Source: CAVRUZ01 sp963724495 (GTDB taxonomy: Bacteria > Actinomycetota > Actinomycetes > Propionibacteriales > DAIQRJ01). Taken from it: DNA of 64,000 bases. Location of the stretch: positions 1,302,001 to 1,366,000 of the forward strand of contig CAVRUZ010000002.1 of the NCBI GenBank assembly GCA_963724495.1, written 5' to 3'. The notes under the pieces were generated by a model. It had not been told where the DNA came from. It saw nothing but the letters and a program-made list of their open reading frames with translations, and ran no database searches. Made by a program: the position numbers and the translations under genes. Position 1 is the first letter of the stretch. Each line of letters starts with the position of its first letter. Below, piece by piece: positions 26,817-36,915 of this stretch.

Positions 26817-28660
26817 GCCAACACAGTCCGTCGATGGACGGCGGGGGCATCGCACCGGGCAGTGTCCCCAACGGCAGCTGCTCCCAACGGCCAGAGCCCC
26901 AACGGCAGCACACCCGCAGGCGGGACGCTCACCGGGCACCCCGCCCTGAAGGCACTCGCCGCTCCGGCCCAGTGGCTCGACGACCGCGCCGCCATCGCCA
27001 GAAGCGCCAAGGCCCAGCTGCGCAAGGTGTTCCCCGACCACTGGTCGTTCCTGCTCGGCGAGATCGTTCTCTACTCGTTCATCCTGCTGCTGCTCTCCGG
27101 CGTCTTCCTGACGCTGTGGTTCAAGCCGAGCATGGAGGAGATCGTCTACAACGGGAGCTACGCGCCGTTGACCGGCGTCCACATGTCCGAGGCGTTCGCT
27201 TCCACGCTGCAGCTGTCGTTCGACGTGCGCGGTGGGCTCCTGGTCCGCCAGATCCATCACTGGGGCGCGGTCATCTTCATGGCGGCGATGACGCTGCACA
27301 TGCTGCGCATCTTCTTCACCGGCGCCTTCCGCCGGCCCCGTGAGATCAACTGGCTGCTCGGACTCGTGCTGATCAACCTGGCGTTCCTCGAGGGCTTCGC
27401 GGGTTACTCGCTGCCCGACGACCTGCTCTCCGGCACCGGCCTGCGCGTGGCCCAGGGCATGATCCTTTCGCTACCGGTGGTCGGCACCTACGTGTCGTTC
27501 TTCATCTTCGGCGGCGAGTTCCCTGGCGACGACTTCATCGCGCGCCTGTACTCCGTCCACATCCTGCTGGTACCGGGGATCCTGCTTGCGCTCGTCGCGC
27601 TGCACATCCTGCTGGTGTTCTACCTGAAGCACACCCAGTTCCCCGGGCCTGGGCGGACCGACAGGAACGTCGTCGGCTACCCGTTCTTCCCCGTGTACGT
27701 GGCCAAGGCCGGCGGCTTCTTCTTCGCGGTCAGCGGTGTCATCGTGCTGATGTCGGCCACCATGACCATCAACCCGGTCTGGTTAGTCGGGCCGTACAAC
27801 CCTGCCCAAGTGACCGCGGGTTCTCAGCCCGACTGGTATGTCGGCTGGCTCGACGGCGGCCTGCGGATGATGCCCAACTGGGAAACCGCACCTATGGGGC
27901 TTCACGCTGTCCTGGAACGTCCTCATACCGTTCGTCGCCTTCATGGGGATCCTCTATACCGCGCTTGGGGGTCTATCCGTTCTTCGAACGGTGGGTCACC
28001 GGCGACAAGCGTGAGCACCACGTGCTCGACCGGCCGCGCAACCAGCCGACGCGGACCGCGTTCGGTGCTGCGGGCGTCACCGCCTACGGGCTGTGCTGGG
28101 CAGTGGGCGGCAACGACATCCTGGCCACGCAGTTACACCTGTCGATCTACCAGATCACCTACTTCGCCCGCGTCGCGGTCTTCGTGCTCCCGGTGCTCGT
28201 GTTCATCCTCACCAGACGCATCTGCATCGGCATGCAGCGCCGGGACGCCTCGATGCTGCTCCACGGCTACGAGTCCGGCACGATCCTGCGCTCGCCCGAC
28301 GGCGGCTTCTCCGAGCTGCACAAGCCGCTCGACGTGCACAAGGCCTACATGATCAGCGCTCACCAGCGGCACGCTGTCGCCGAGATCCCGAGCGCGACCG
28401 ATGCCAACGGAGTCCGGCGCAAGGGACTCTGGCTGGAGCGACAGCGCGCGAAGTGGTCGGCCTTCTACTTCGGCAACGGCAACATCCTCGAGAAGCCGAC
28501 AGCCGCCGAGATCGAAGCTGCGCACGAACACGGGCACGGCGGCAGCGCCTACGGCGGTCCGAACGGTCACGCCAGCGATCACGAGGTGGCCGACGGGCAC
28601 CGCGACACCGACACCGGCGAACTGACTGGCACCGGATCTGGCAGCTCGGCCCGCCCCTGA
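26813..28660 (+). CDS. qcrB: Cytochrome b subunit of the bc1 complex (frameshifted)
   Basis: Heme-b binding quinol-oxidising subunit. Family features include RQIHHWGAVIFMAAMTLHMLR and SVHILLVPGILLALVALHI (heme-ligand histidines), GYSLPDDLLSGTGLR, and a C-terminal extension rich in His/Gly/Asp. Three indels interrupt the frame: near 26880 in the N-terminal PNGQSPNG region, near 27890, and an extra G near 27967 in a run of five G. After correction the protein is about 614 residues. The start ATG overlaps the qcrA stop. The protein is essential in actinobacteria with this chain, so the indels are best read as sequence errors. Confidence 0.92.
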
Positions 28661-28728
28661 CGGGTGACAGCTCGCCGCTACAGGTCCGGCCGGCGACTGT
28701 GCCACCGGCGACTGGTCCGGCCTGACGC

Positions 28729-30013
28729 GTGACCGCACAACCGGGGCTCGCGCGCCGTCTCGGACTCGGCGACGCCGTCCTGATCGGCCTCGGGTCGATG
28801 ATCGGCGCGGGCCTGTTCTCGGCGTTCACGCCGGCCGCAGCCGCCGCCGGTTCGGGTCTGCTGGTCGGACTGCTCCTCGCCGGGGTGGTCGCGTGGTGCA
28901 ACGCGACATCGTCGGCCCAGCTCGCCGCCCGTTACCCGGTGGCGGGCGGTACCTACCACTACGGCCGGGAGCAGCTCGGTCCCTGGTGGGGATTCGCAGC
29001 CGGCTGGGGCTTCGTCGTGGGCAAGACCGCCAGCGCCGCCGCGATGGCGCTGACCTTCGCCGCCTACGCCCTCCCGCCCGGTTGGTGGCAGCGTCCGGCG
29101 GCCGCCGTGGCACTGGTGGTCCTCGCCCTGGTGAACTGCCGGGGTATCACCCGAACGGCCAAGCTCACTCGCGTCATCGTCGCCGTCGTCCTGGTCGGGC
29201 TTGCCGTGATCCTGGCTGCGGTCGTGGTCACCGCGATCCTCCCCGGCGCAGCCGGGGCGAGCTGGTCACGCCTAGGGCCGGCCGAAGCGCACGGGGGTTG
29301 GTACGGGGTCCTGCAAGCCGGCGGGCTGTTGTTCTTCGCCTTCGCCGGGTACGCCCGGATCGCCACCCTCGGGGAGGAGGTCCGCGATCCGGCCCGCACC
29401 ATTCCGCGCGCCATCGTGCTCGCCCTGCTGGGCGCGGTAACGCTGTACGCGCTCGTCGGCTGTCTCGAACTCGCGGCACTCGGTGCCGAGGGCATCGCCG
29501 CGACGACCACACCGCTCGTCGAGGCCCTCTCGATCGGACCCCTGGACGAGGTGGCGCCGATGCTCGTCCGTGTGATCGCCGCGATCGCCTCGCTCGGCGC
29601 CTTGCTTGCGCTCATCGCCGGGATCGGGCGCACCACGCTCGCCATGGCCCGGACCGGCGACCTGCCTCCTGTCCTCGCCGCCGTGCACCCGACCTATCGC
29701 GTCCCGCAACGCGCCGAACTGGCGACCGCGTTCGTGGCGGTCGTTGCCGTCCTCGCTGTCGATCTGCGCTCCGTGATCGGGTTCTCCTCGTTCGGGGTGC
29801 TGCTGTACTACGCCGTCGCGAACCTGTCCGCGCTCCGTCAGCCCGGGACCGACCGCCGGTATCCGCGCGTGTTCCAGGTGATCGGAGTCGTGGGGTGTCT
29901 CACGCTGGCGGCGGCACTCCCGATCGGCTCCGTGCGTCGCCGGTGCAGGCGTCTTCGTCGTCGGGTTCGCCTACCGCGCTGCCCGGCTCGCTCTGCAGCG
30001 CTCCCGGACCTGA
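28729..30013 (+). CDS. APC-superfamily amino acid permease (frameshifted near the end)
   Basis: About 12 hydrophobic segments. The N-terminal helix contains GLGSMIGAGLFSAF, the substrate-backbone binding signature of APC transporters. Helix 6 contains FFAFAGYARIATLGEEV, also diagnostic. Imports an amino acid or related amine by H+ symport; the substrate cannot be named. The frame breaks near 29940. The alternative frame gives GVFVVGFAYRAARLALQ and stops at 30013, a normal ending, so one indel is likely. It follows qcrB by about 70 nt and may share its transcript. Confidence 0.82.
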
Positions 30014-30085
30014 CGCCACCGTCCCTGGCCAGCCTTACGGCGTTGCCTCCCGCGCATCGCCACCGCAACGGGGCAGAGTGGGACC

Positions 30086-31484
30086 GTGTCTCCCATCCGC
30101 ACGGTGATCGCGGGCGTGATCGCAGCGGCCGCCGGGGGCCTGGCCATCGCGGGCCAGGTGCGGCACTTCGCCGGCTGGCAGCCGGTGCTGTTCGCCTGGG
30201 GCGTGTTCATCCTGCTGGCCATCTGGGTCGCCCGGTCGGCGCGCAACTCGACGGCCGCCCGGAGTCGCGCCACCGCCGGCTCGTTGGTCGCGCTGGTGGT
30301 TGCAGCAGGGCTCGCGCAGGCGCCCGGGCTCTTCGCCAATCCGCAGACCTCCCAGGACGCCTACCGGATGGCGTGGGACGGTCGGGTGCAGCAGGCCGGC
30401 ACCGACCCGTACCGGTTCGTGCCGCTCGACGACAAGCTCGGGTACCTCCGCGACCCGCTGCTGTTCCCCGGGCTGGGACCGCAGGAACCGAGCGGTGTCA
30501 CCACCGCGCCGCGGGCAGGGAAAGTTGTTCGCAGGCACGGCAGCGCCCAGCCCGTCGGACCGGCTCACGTCGATCCCCCGTCCCACCGCCGGCCCGGTCC
30601 AGCCACCCGCGGCCATCGGCTTCCTCGCGGTCATCGAGAAGGTCACGCCGGACTCGTGGGGGACTCGCGGGGTGCAGGCGGCGGCCGCGTTGATCACGGT
30701 CCTCACCACCCTGCTCATCGGGTTGGGACTGGCCCGGGACGGACGCGACAGCGGCTTCGCCGTGCTCTACGCCGCCAGCCCGGTCGCGCTGTTCGAAGCG
30801 GCCAACAACGCCCACCCCGAGGCATTCGCGGCCGCGGCCCTGGTTGCTGCTGCCGTGTGGTCGCATCGCCACCTGCTCGCCGGCGCGTTGGTGGGACTGG
30901 CAGGTGGACTCGCGTTCACGCCGCTGTTGATGTTGCCGGCGTTCGCTGCGGCCAAGCTGGGCGCGACCCTTCGGACCTGGATCGGCGCGGCCGCGGTGTT
31001 CGCTGTCGGCTACATCCCGCACGTCGTGCTCGTGGGCTGGCTCGCGGCCGGCTATCTGCCGCAGTACCTCAAGGACGAGGGCTACCTCGACGGCGACCGC
31101 GGCTACGACATCCTGCGGCTCGCTCCCCAGATCCCGTCGGACGTACTGCCCTCCGTCGCACTCCTGCTCGCCGTGGCGGCGGCGGTGCTGGCCTTGTTGT
31201 GGGTGCGACAGCACTCGGTCGGGGTCACGGTCACGTGGCTGTACGGGACCGCAATTTTGATCACCACTCCGGCCGGACCCTGGCACTCGCTGCCGCTCGC
31301 GGCCCTGGCCGTCGTGTCCGGCCGGCTCGAATGGCTGGCGGTCCCGATCGCCGCCTATGGCGCCCTGCTGTACACCGAGCACGGCATCGAGCCGGGCTGG
31401 TACGCCGCGGGTGCGGCCGTGATCGTGGTCGTGTGCGGCATCGTCCGCAGTGCCGTCGGCGGCGCCACTGCCGTCTCGCGCTGA
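30086..31484 (+). CDS. Polytopic GT87-like glycosyltransferase (frameshifted)
   Basis: About 465 residues with 10 or more hydrophobic helices. The N-terminal part contains an extracytoplasmic acidic segment (SQDAYRMAWDGRVQ), the DxD-like region of polyprenol-phosphate-sugar-using transferases such as GT87 mannosyltransferases. A following RPT ... PPAA segment resembles the family's RPTVxTIYPP motif. The frame switches near 30520; both parts belong together by topology. Likely role: adding mannose or a related sugar to lipoglycans outside the membrane. Donor and acceptor are not deducible. Confidence 0.62.
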
Positions 31485-31488
31485 CGCC

Positions 31489-32169
31489 CTAGCTGACGGT
31501 GACGATCAGGTCGGCCCGCGCAGCTGACGGGGCCACCAGGTCGGCGTTGGCCTGATCGACCTTGCGTGCGCGCTCCTCGGCCTCGAGCGGCTCCCGTCCG
31601 TAGGCAGCGTGGCGGGCCGCCAGTCGGGCCAGCCTGGTCTCCTCATCGAGTTCGAGGAACCAGCACTCGTCGAGCTCCTCGCGGACGTCGGCCCACACGG
31701 GTGCGTCGAGCAGGAGGTAGTTGCCCTCGGTGATGAGCAGGTGGTGGCCGCCGTGTACCTCGACCGCCTGCCCGACGGAGTCCTCGATCTCGCGGCGGAA
31801 CTCCGGCAGCCACACCGTCGGGTCCGACGACTGCTGTGCCCGCAGGCGTCGAAGGGCCACCAGATAGCCGAGCGGGTCGAAGGTGTCCGGCGCCCCCTTG
31901 CGCGCGACCGAGCCACGAGCGACGAGCACGTCGTGGGCCAGGTGCCAGGCATCCATGCCCACCACGACCGCTGATCCCGGCTCCAGCAGTTCCGCCTCCG
32001 CGGCGAGCTCCGCAACGAACGTCGACTTACCGACGCCGGGACTGCCGGTCACGCCGAGCATCACCCGGTGGGTGCTGCCAGAGGCGAGCAGCCCACGGAA
32101 TCGGTCGAGCGCACCTTGGCGATCGGTGCGCGGAGGCTCAGAACTCAGAGGGCGCTCCCCTCTTTCCAT
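31489..32169 (-). CDS. P-loop nucleoside/nucleotide kinase family protein (uridine kinase-like)
   Basis: About 226 residues with a P-loop GVTGSPGVGKST, VVVGMDAWHLAH, the lid-region DTFDPLGYLVAL, then LLITEGNYLLL and a DECWFLELDEETRLARLAAR helix. These match the bacterial uridine-kinase-like/fructose-kinase-like P-loop kinases annotated as nucleoside/nucleotide kinase family. Substrate unknown; pantothenate, fructose or nucleosides are used by relatives. The ATG at 32169 overlaps the upstream L,D-transpeptidase gene by 25 nt. A later start is possible, since no clear ribosome site precedes this one. Confidence 0.75.
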   Translation of the reverse strand: MERGERPLSSEPPRTDRQGALDRFRGLLASGSTHRVMLGVTGSPGVGKSTFVAELAAEAELLEPGSAVVVGMDAWHLAHDVLVARGSVARKGAPDTFDPLGYLVALRRLRAQQSSDPTVWLPEFRREIEDSVGQAVEVHGGHHLLITEGNYLLLDAPVWADVREELDECWFLELDEETRLARLAARHAAYGREPLEAEERARKVDQANADLVAPSAARADLIVTVS

Positions 32170-33399
32170 TGCGACCACGTGTAGTTCCAGTCGCCGTAGC
32201 CGTTGCCGTACCGCTCCATCCACACGTTGGAGCCGGTGACGTCGACGATGTCACCGCGCAACGTGCGGTGGTAGAGATAGTCGGCGTTCGCGGTGGACAT
32301 GCCGACGCAGCCGTGACTCACGTTGCGGTTGCCCTGGCTCGCGACCGACCACGGTGCGGAGTGCACGAACTCGCCAGACCAGGTGACCCGGATCGCCCAT
32401 TCGACGAACTGCTCGTAGTAGTTGGGATCCTTCTTGTTCTTGATGCCGATGGTCTCGGACCTCATGGTGATGTCGTGCTCGTTCTGCAGGACGACCTTGA
32501 TGCCACTCCTGGTGGCGAACCCGTTCTTCCCGCCGGTGATGGGGATCGTCCGGTCCAGCTCGCCGTTCACGTAGTACTTGAGCGTGTGGTTGTCCAGGTC
32601 GACCTTCGACACCTGTGACCGGCCGATGTGGAAACTGCGGGTCCGGTTGGTGATGCCGATCAGTGAGTCCGAGGCCTTGACCCCGCGCAGGGCCATCGAC
32701 AGCTTCACGTCGGTGCCGGCCGGCCAGTAAGCCTTCGGCCGGTAGTGCACCTCCCGGTCGTTGAACCAGTGCCAGGCACCGGTGACGCCCGGGTCGGAGG
32801 TCACCTTCATCCGCTTCTGGATGGTCTTCCGGTCCTCGACGTTCGAGGAGAACTGGACCACGATCGGCATCCCGACGCCCACGGTGTCGTTGTCGAGCGG
32901 TGCGAGCGTGGATGTCAGAGCGGTCATCGCGCCGGTGGAGAACTTCTTCGTGACCGACGTGACATTGCCGTCACCGTTGCGCGCCTTCGCCTTGACCGTG
33001 TAGACGGTCGCCCCGGTCAGGTTGTTGTCCGCCGCGGTCGACCATCTCGTCTTCTTCGCGTCGAGCTTGCCTTCGACGGCCTTGCCGTGCGGAGTCGGTG
33101 ACCTTGACGCTGGTCAGCCTGCCGCCCGAGGCCTTCACCGCGACCGGGTCGGTGATCAGCACCTTGCCCTTCCCGTTGGGACTGACGGTGATCTGCGCCG
33201 GCGGGTCGGGCGTGGGGGTCGGGGTCGGGGGCGGCTCGGGCGAAGGAGTGGTGGAAGCGGTGGGGTCAGCAGCCTTCGGGGACGAACCAGGAAACTGGCA
33301 ACCGGTGGCGACCACGGCGATCCCGGCGCAGGCCAGTGCGATCCGCCCCAGCGGGCCGATCCGGCGGGTGCGGCCAGGACGAGACGACGACTGACGCAA
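32145..33399 (-). CDS. Lipoprotein L,D-transpeptidase with Ig-like domains (frameshifted)
   Basis: Makes 3-3 cross-links in peptidoglycan. The signal peptide has a lipobox ending VATGC (about residue 34), followed by a Pro/Thr-rich linker. Two bacterial Ig-like domains follow, of the type that spaces actinobacterial Ldt enzymes from the membrane. The C-terminal YkuD domain (about 265-400) has the catalytic motif NVSHGCVGMS with Cys and His, and a following W-rich tail (GDWNYTWSQWKEG). One extra base near 33092 breaks the frame in the first Ig-like domain. Length about 417 residues. Confidence 0.9.
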
Positions 33400-33574
33400 G
33401 ACGATTCCCCGATTTCCGCTGTGACCGGCGAAAGGGCCAGGAACGGTGACCCGATCTGAGCCGGTTCTCCGGGGTCACTTTACGGGAGGAACCCCCAGCC
33501 TTCGGTCTCGACAGCATCGATCCGGGCACCGTTCGCCGGCCCCGGATTCGTGCTGCCAGGTCAGTGCCTGCAGG

Positions 33575-33970
33575 TCAGTGCTGGAACTGCCGCCGGTAGT
33601 ACTCGAACACCAGGCCCAGCAGCGCGGTGACTCCGAGCGCCCCACCGATGACCATCAACCAGTAGCCGACCGCCGTGCCGAGGACGAACAAGGAGAACGA
33701 CGCCGCACAGGCCAGCGGCCACCAGGAGTGCGGGCTGAAGAACCCGTACTCGCCCGCGACGTCGGCGATCTCGCCCTGGTTGTCGTCCTCGGGCTGACGC
33801 GGCAGCCGGCGCGAGGTCACGTACAGGTAGAACGCGATCAACAGGCACAGGAAGGTCGACAGCACCAGGGCGGTGGTGCCCGTGGGGTCATTCGACATCA
33901 GCCAGTAGATGGGCGTGGTCACACCGATGAAGACCGTGAGGATCAGGAACAGGAACGCGCCGAGCCTCAC
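33575..33970 (-). CDS. ctaF: Actinobacterial cytochrome c oxidase subunit IV
   Basis: 131 residues with four hydrophobic helices arranged as two pairs (FLFLILTVFIGVTTPIYWL, ALVLSTFLCLLIAFYLYV, WPLACAASFSLFVLGTAVGY and WLMVIGGALGVTALLGLV). This matches CtaF of the bc1-aa3 supercomplex. The GTG start overlaps the last codons of the extended ctaD frame (GTGA at 33967-33970), which supports the view that ctaD really extends to 33967 and not to the amber codon at 34234. No typical terminator follows, only two copies of AGGTCAGTGC. Confidence 0.92.
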   Translation of the reverse strand: MRLGAFLFLILTVFIGVTTPIYWLMSNDPTGTTALVLSTFLCLLIAFYLYVTSRRLPRQPEDDNQGEIADVAGEYGFFSPHSWWPLACAASFSLFVLGTAVGYWLMVIGGALGVTALLGLVFEYYRRQFQH

Positions 33971-35751
33971 TTGTCCTGCCCTCCGCTCCGCTCGCCCAGC
34001 ACCTGCGACCGGCCCTCCATGTCGGGTGCGTCGGCGACGCCGCCCTCGCTCTCGGTGTCGGGGTTGGCGGCCATCTCGGCCATCGCCAGCTCGGGATGGT
34101 GCAGATCGAAGGCCGGCGCCTCACTCCGGATCCGCGGGATCCGGTCGAAGTTGTGCCGCGGGGGCGGGCAGGACGTCGCCCACTCCAGGGATCGCCCCCA
34201 GCCCCACGGGTCGTCGCTGGTGACCCGCGGCGACTAGAACGACCGCCAGACGGCGATAAAGAACGGCAGCATCGACAAGCCCAGCAGGAACGCGAAGATC
34301 GTCGAAACAGTGTTGAGCGTGGTGAAACCGTCACTGGCCCGGTAGTCGGCGATGCGACGGGGCATCCCCTCGACGCCTAACCAGTGCTGCACCAGGAACG
34401 TTCCGTGGAAACCGAAGAACAGGGTCCAGAAGTGGACCTTGCCGAGGGTCTCGTTGAGCATCCGGCCGGTCATCTTCGGCCACCAGTAGTAGAAGCCGGC
34501 GAACATCGCGAACACCACCGTGCCGAACACCACGTAGTGGAAGTGGGCGACGACGAAGTAGGAGTCCGACACCTGGAAGTCCAGCGGCGGCGAAGCCAGG
34601 ATGATGCCGGTCAGGCCGCCGAAGAGGAACGTCACCAGGAAGCCCACCGCCCAGAGCATGGGTGTCTTCAGCTGGATGGACCCGCCCCACATCGTGCCTA
34701 TCCAGTTGAAGAACTTCATGCCGGTGGGCACGGCGATCAGCATGGTGGTGAAGGCGAAGAACGGGAGGTTCACTCCCCCGGTGACGAACATGTGGTGCGC
34801 CCACACCGTGACACTGAGCGCGCCGATGGACAGGGTTGCGATCACCAGGCCGACGTAGCCGAACACGGGCTTCCGGCTGAACACCGGGAGCACTTCGGTG
34901 ATGATGCCGAAGAACGGCAACGCGATGATGTAGACCTCCGGATGCCCGAAGAACCAGAACAGGTGTTGCCATAACAAGGCTCCGCCGGTGCCGGCGTCGT
35001 AGATGTGCGCACCGAACACCCGGTCGGCCAGCAGGAGCAGGAAGGCGCCGGCCAGGATCGGGAAGGCCACCAGCACGAGGAATGACGTCACCAGGATGTT
35101 CCAGGTGAAGATCGGCATCCGGAACAACGTCATTCCCGGTGCGCGCATGCACAAGATCGTCGTGGTGAAGTTCACGGCGCCGAGGATCGTGCCGAGACCG
35201 ACGAGGTACAGCCCGATCAGCCAGAGATCACCGCCGAATCCAGGTGATCGGATGCCGTCGGACAGCGGTGTGTAGGCCGTCCAGCCGAAGGATGCCGCCC
35301 CGCCCGGGGTGATGAAGCCGGAGACGGTGATGAGACCACCGAACAGGAACAGCCAGTAGCTGAACATGTTCAGCCGTGGGAAGGCCACGTCCGGCGAGCC
35401 GATCTGCAGCGGCATGATCACGTTGCCGAAGCCGACGAACAGCGGGGTGGCGAACAGCAGCAGCATGATCGTGCCGTGCATCGTGAACAGCTGGTTGAAC
35501 AGCTCTTCACCCTTGGTGGCACCGAGGATCTGGATCCCGGGCCGGGCGAGCTCGGCCCGCATCAGCAGCGCCATCACGCCGCCGAACAGGAAGAACGCGA
35601 ACGAGGTGATCAGGTACAGGTAGCCGATCTTCTTGTGGTCGGTGGTGGTGATCCAGTCGACGACCACGGCCCCCTTGCTCCGGTGGCGCGCAGGGATTTC
35701 GGCAACGGTCGCCGTGCGGGCGAGGGTGCTGTCGCTACTGATCGACGTCAT
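33967..35751 (-). CDS. ctaD: Cytochrome c oxidase subunit I, interrupted by an in-frame TAG
   Basis: Heme-copper oxidase core subunit. The first 505 codons contain the whole 12-helix domain with the heme and CuB histidines (WQHLFWFFGHPEVYI; HHMFVTGG; VVAHFHYVVFG). At 34234-34236 the codon reads TAG. The same frame then continues for 88 codons with DDPWGWGRSLEWATSCPPP and RHNFDRIPRIRSEAP, the conserved actinobacterial CtaD C-terminal extension, and ends in a TGA overlapping ctaF. So there is a single nonsense codon inside an otherwise intact gene. The ATG at 35751 overlaps the ctaC stop (ATGA). It is either a sequencing substitution or a genuine truncation that spares the catalytic core. Confidence 0.92.
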
Positions 35752-36623
35752 CGCGTGCTCTCCTCGCCTGAGGCAGCCGGTTGCGGAATCGCCGGACCGG
35801 TGGACTCTCCCGTATGCCCGTCGGCCTTGAGCTGGTTCAGGTGGGCCTCGAACTCAGGCGCTGACACGACCCTGACGGTGAACAGCATCCGGGCATGGAA
35901 CAGGCCGCACAGCTCGGCGCAGCGGCCCTTGTAAGTCCCGAGCTTGGTGGGCGTGACCTCGAAGTAGTTGTTGCGCCCCGGCAGCACGTCGAGCTTGAAC
36001 AGGAAGTCCGGGATCCAGAACGAGTGGGCCACGTCGGGCGACGCGAGATGCAGTCCGACCTTCTCGTTCTGGACGAGCCAGAGCTCAGGCAGTGCGGTCG
36101 GCGTCCCCGAGTCGTACACGGTCTCGCCGACCGATTCCTCGTCCTTGTAGTTGAACGTCCACTGCCACTGCGAGCCGACGACATTCACCACGTGGGCAGG
36201 CGGTGACGCCCGGTCGACCTTGGTCACCACGTTCTGTTCCCGGACGGTGTAGAAGAACATGACGCCGACGATCACGAACGGCACGAACGTGTAGAGGATC
36301 TCCACCGGCAAGTGGTACCGGAGCTGATGTGCCGGGTTGTCGCCGCGCGCCCGGTACTTGATCACCGAACCGATGATCAACGCCCACACGAAGATGCCGA
36401 CGACGAACGCCGCGATCCAGGCGCCCCGCCACAGGAACAACGTGTGCGTGGCGCGGTCGGTGATGGGCTCCGGCATGCCCAGCCGGGTAAAGGCATTGTC
36501 GGGAGCCGAGCAGCCGGCGAGGGCCAGGACGGCCACGCCCGCAGTCACCGCGTGGACGACCCGTGGTGGGCGGCGGCGCCGTGAAGCTCCTGGCTGCGTC
36601 TGCACGTCCTCGGCCTTCCTCAC
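35748..36623 (-). CDS. ctaC: Cytochrome c oxidase subunit II (lipoprotein)
   Basis: About 291 residues. The signal peptide ends in a lipobox (LALAGC), two membrane helices follow (AWIAAFVVGIFVWALIIGSV and ILYTFVPFVIVGVMFFYTV), then the cupredoxin domain. The CuA site is complete: CAELCGLFHARM, with upstream Glu/His in DVAHSFWIP. Accepts electrons from QcrC. The GTG at 36623 (VRKAEDVQ) is the most plausible start, because upstream in-frame sequence is Arg-rich and unlike a signal peptide. The stop overlaps ctaD. Upstream lies a divergent intergenic region with three direct repeats that may control it. Confidence 0.93.
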   Translation of the reverse strand: MRKAEDVQTQPGASRRRRPPRVVHAVTAGVAVLALAGCSAPDNAFTRLGMPEPITDRATHTLFLWRGAWIAAFVVGIFVWALIIGSVIKYRARGDNPAHQLRYHLPVEILYTFVPFVIVGVMFFYTVREQNVVTKVDRASPPAHVVNVVGSQWQWTFNYKDEESVGETVYDSGTPTALPELWLVQNEKVGLHLASPDVAHSFWIPDFLFKLDVLPGRNNYFEVTPTKLGTYKGRCAELCGLFHARMLFTVRVVSAPEFEAHLNQLKADGHTGESTGPAIPQPAASGEESTR

Positions 36624-36728
36624 GTGAGTGGGGTGGCGAGCACCCTCGCCTCCGCGGAGGCGATTCGCTCGACGTCGTACTGGAATAGGAACCCGTCGTA
36701 CTGAAATGAAAGGAGGTGTCGAACGGCC

Positions 36729-36815
36729 ATGCTGTGCAAGCCCATTCGCCGTGGCACAACCTACCGCAGCAGATCGGCCGATCGGCAGTGGCTCGTCAGG
36801 CGTGGCCATGACTGA
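36729..36815 (+). CDS. Possible 28-residue leader-like small ORF
   Basis: An ATG at 36729 is preceded by AGGAGGTG at 36711-36718, the strongest ribosome-site-like sequence in this gap. The ORF begins MLCKPIRRGTTYRSRS, is very basic, and ends at 36815. Spacing from the ribosome site is rather long (about 12 nt). A second 28-codon ORF begins at 36808 and overlaps it. I know no homologue. It may be a real small protein, a leader peptide or chance. Confidence 0.25.
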   Translation: MLCKPIRRGTTYRSRSADRQWLVRRGHD

Positions 36816-36879
36816 TGGGGAGCATCGTCAAGGCGTGGCCACGACTGCCTGGACAAGCACTGTGGCGTGGCAGCGACTG
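36799..36879. repeat. Three 16-bp direct repeats in the ctaC / cysteine desulfurase gap
   Basis: GGCGTGGCCATGACTG (36799-36814), GGCGTGGCCACGACTG (36832-36847) and GGCGTGGCAGCGACTG (36864-36879) share 13 or more of 16 positions. Start-to-start spacing is 33 and 32 nt, about three helical turns, so the copies lie on one DNA face. They sit in the divergent region 36624-36915, upstream of ctaC on one side and 37 nt from the desulfurase start on the other. Inference: an operator for a cooperative regulator, for example an iron- or redox-responsive one. Confidence 0.5.
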
Positions 36880-36915
36880 CAGTCGCAGTCGTGAATGCGC
36901 CTAGCGTTGGGCGGC

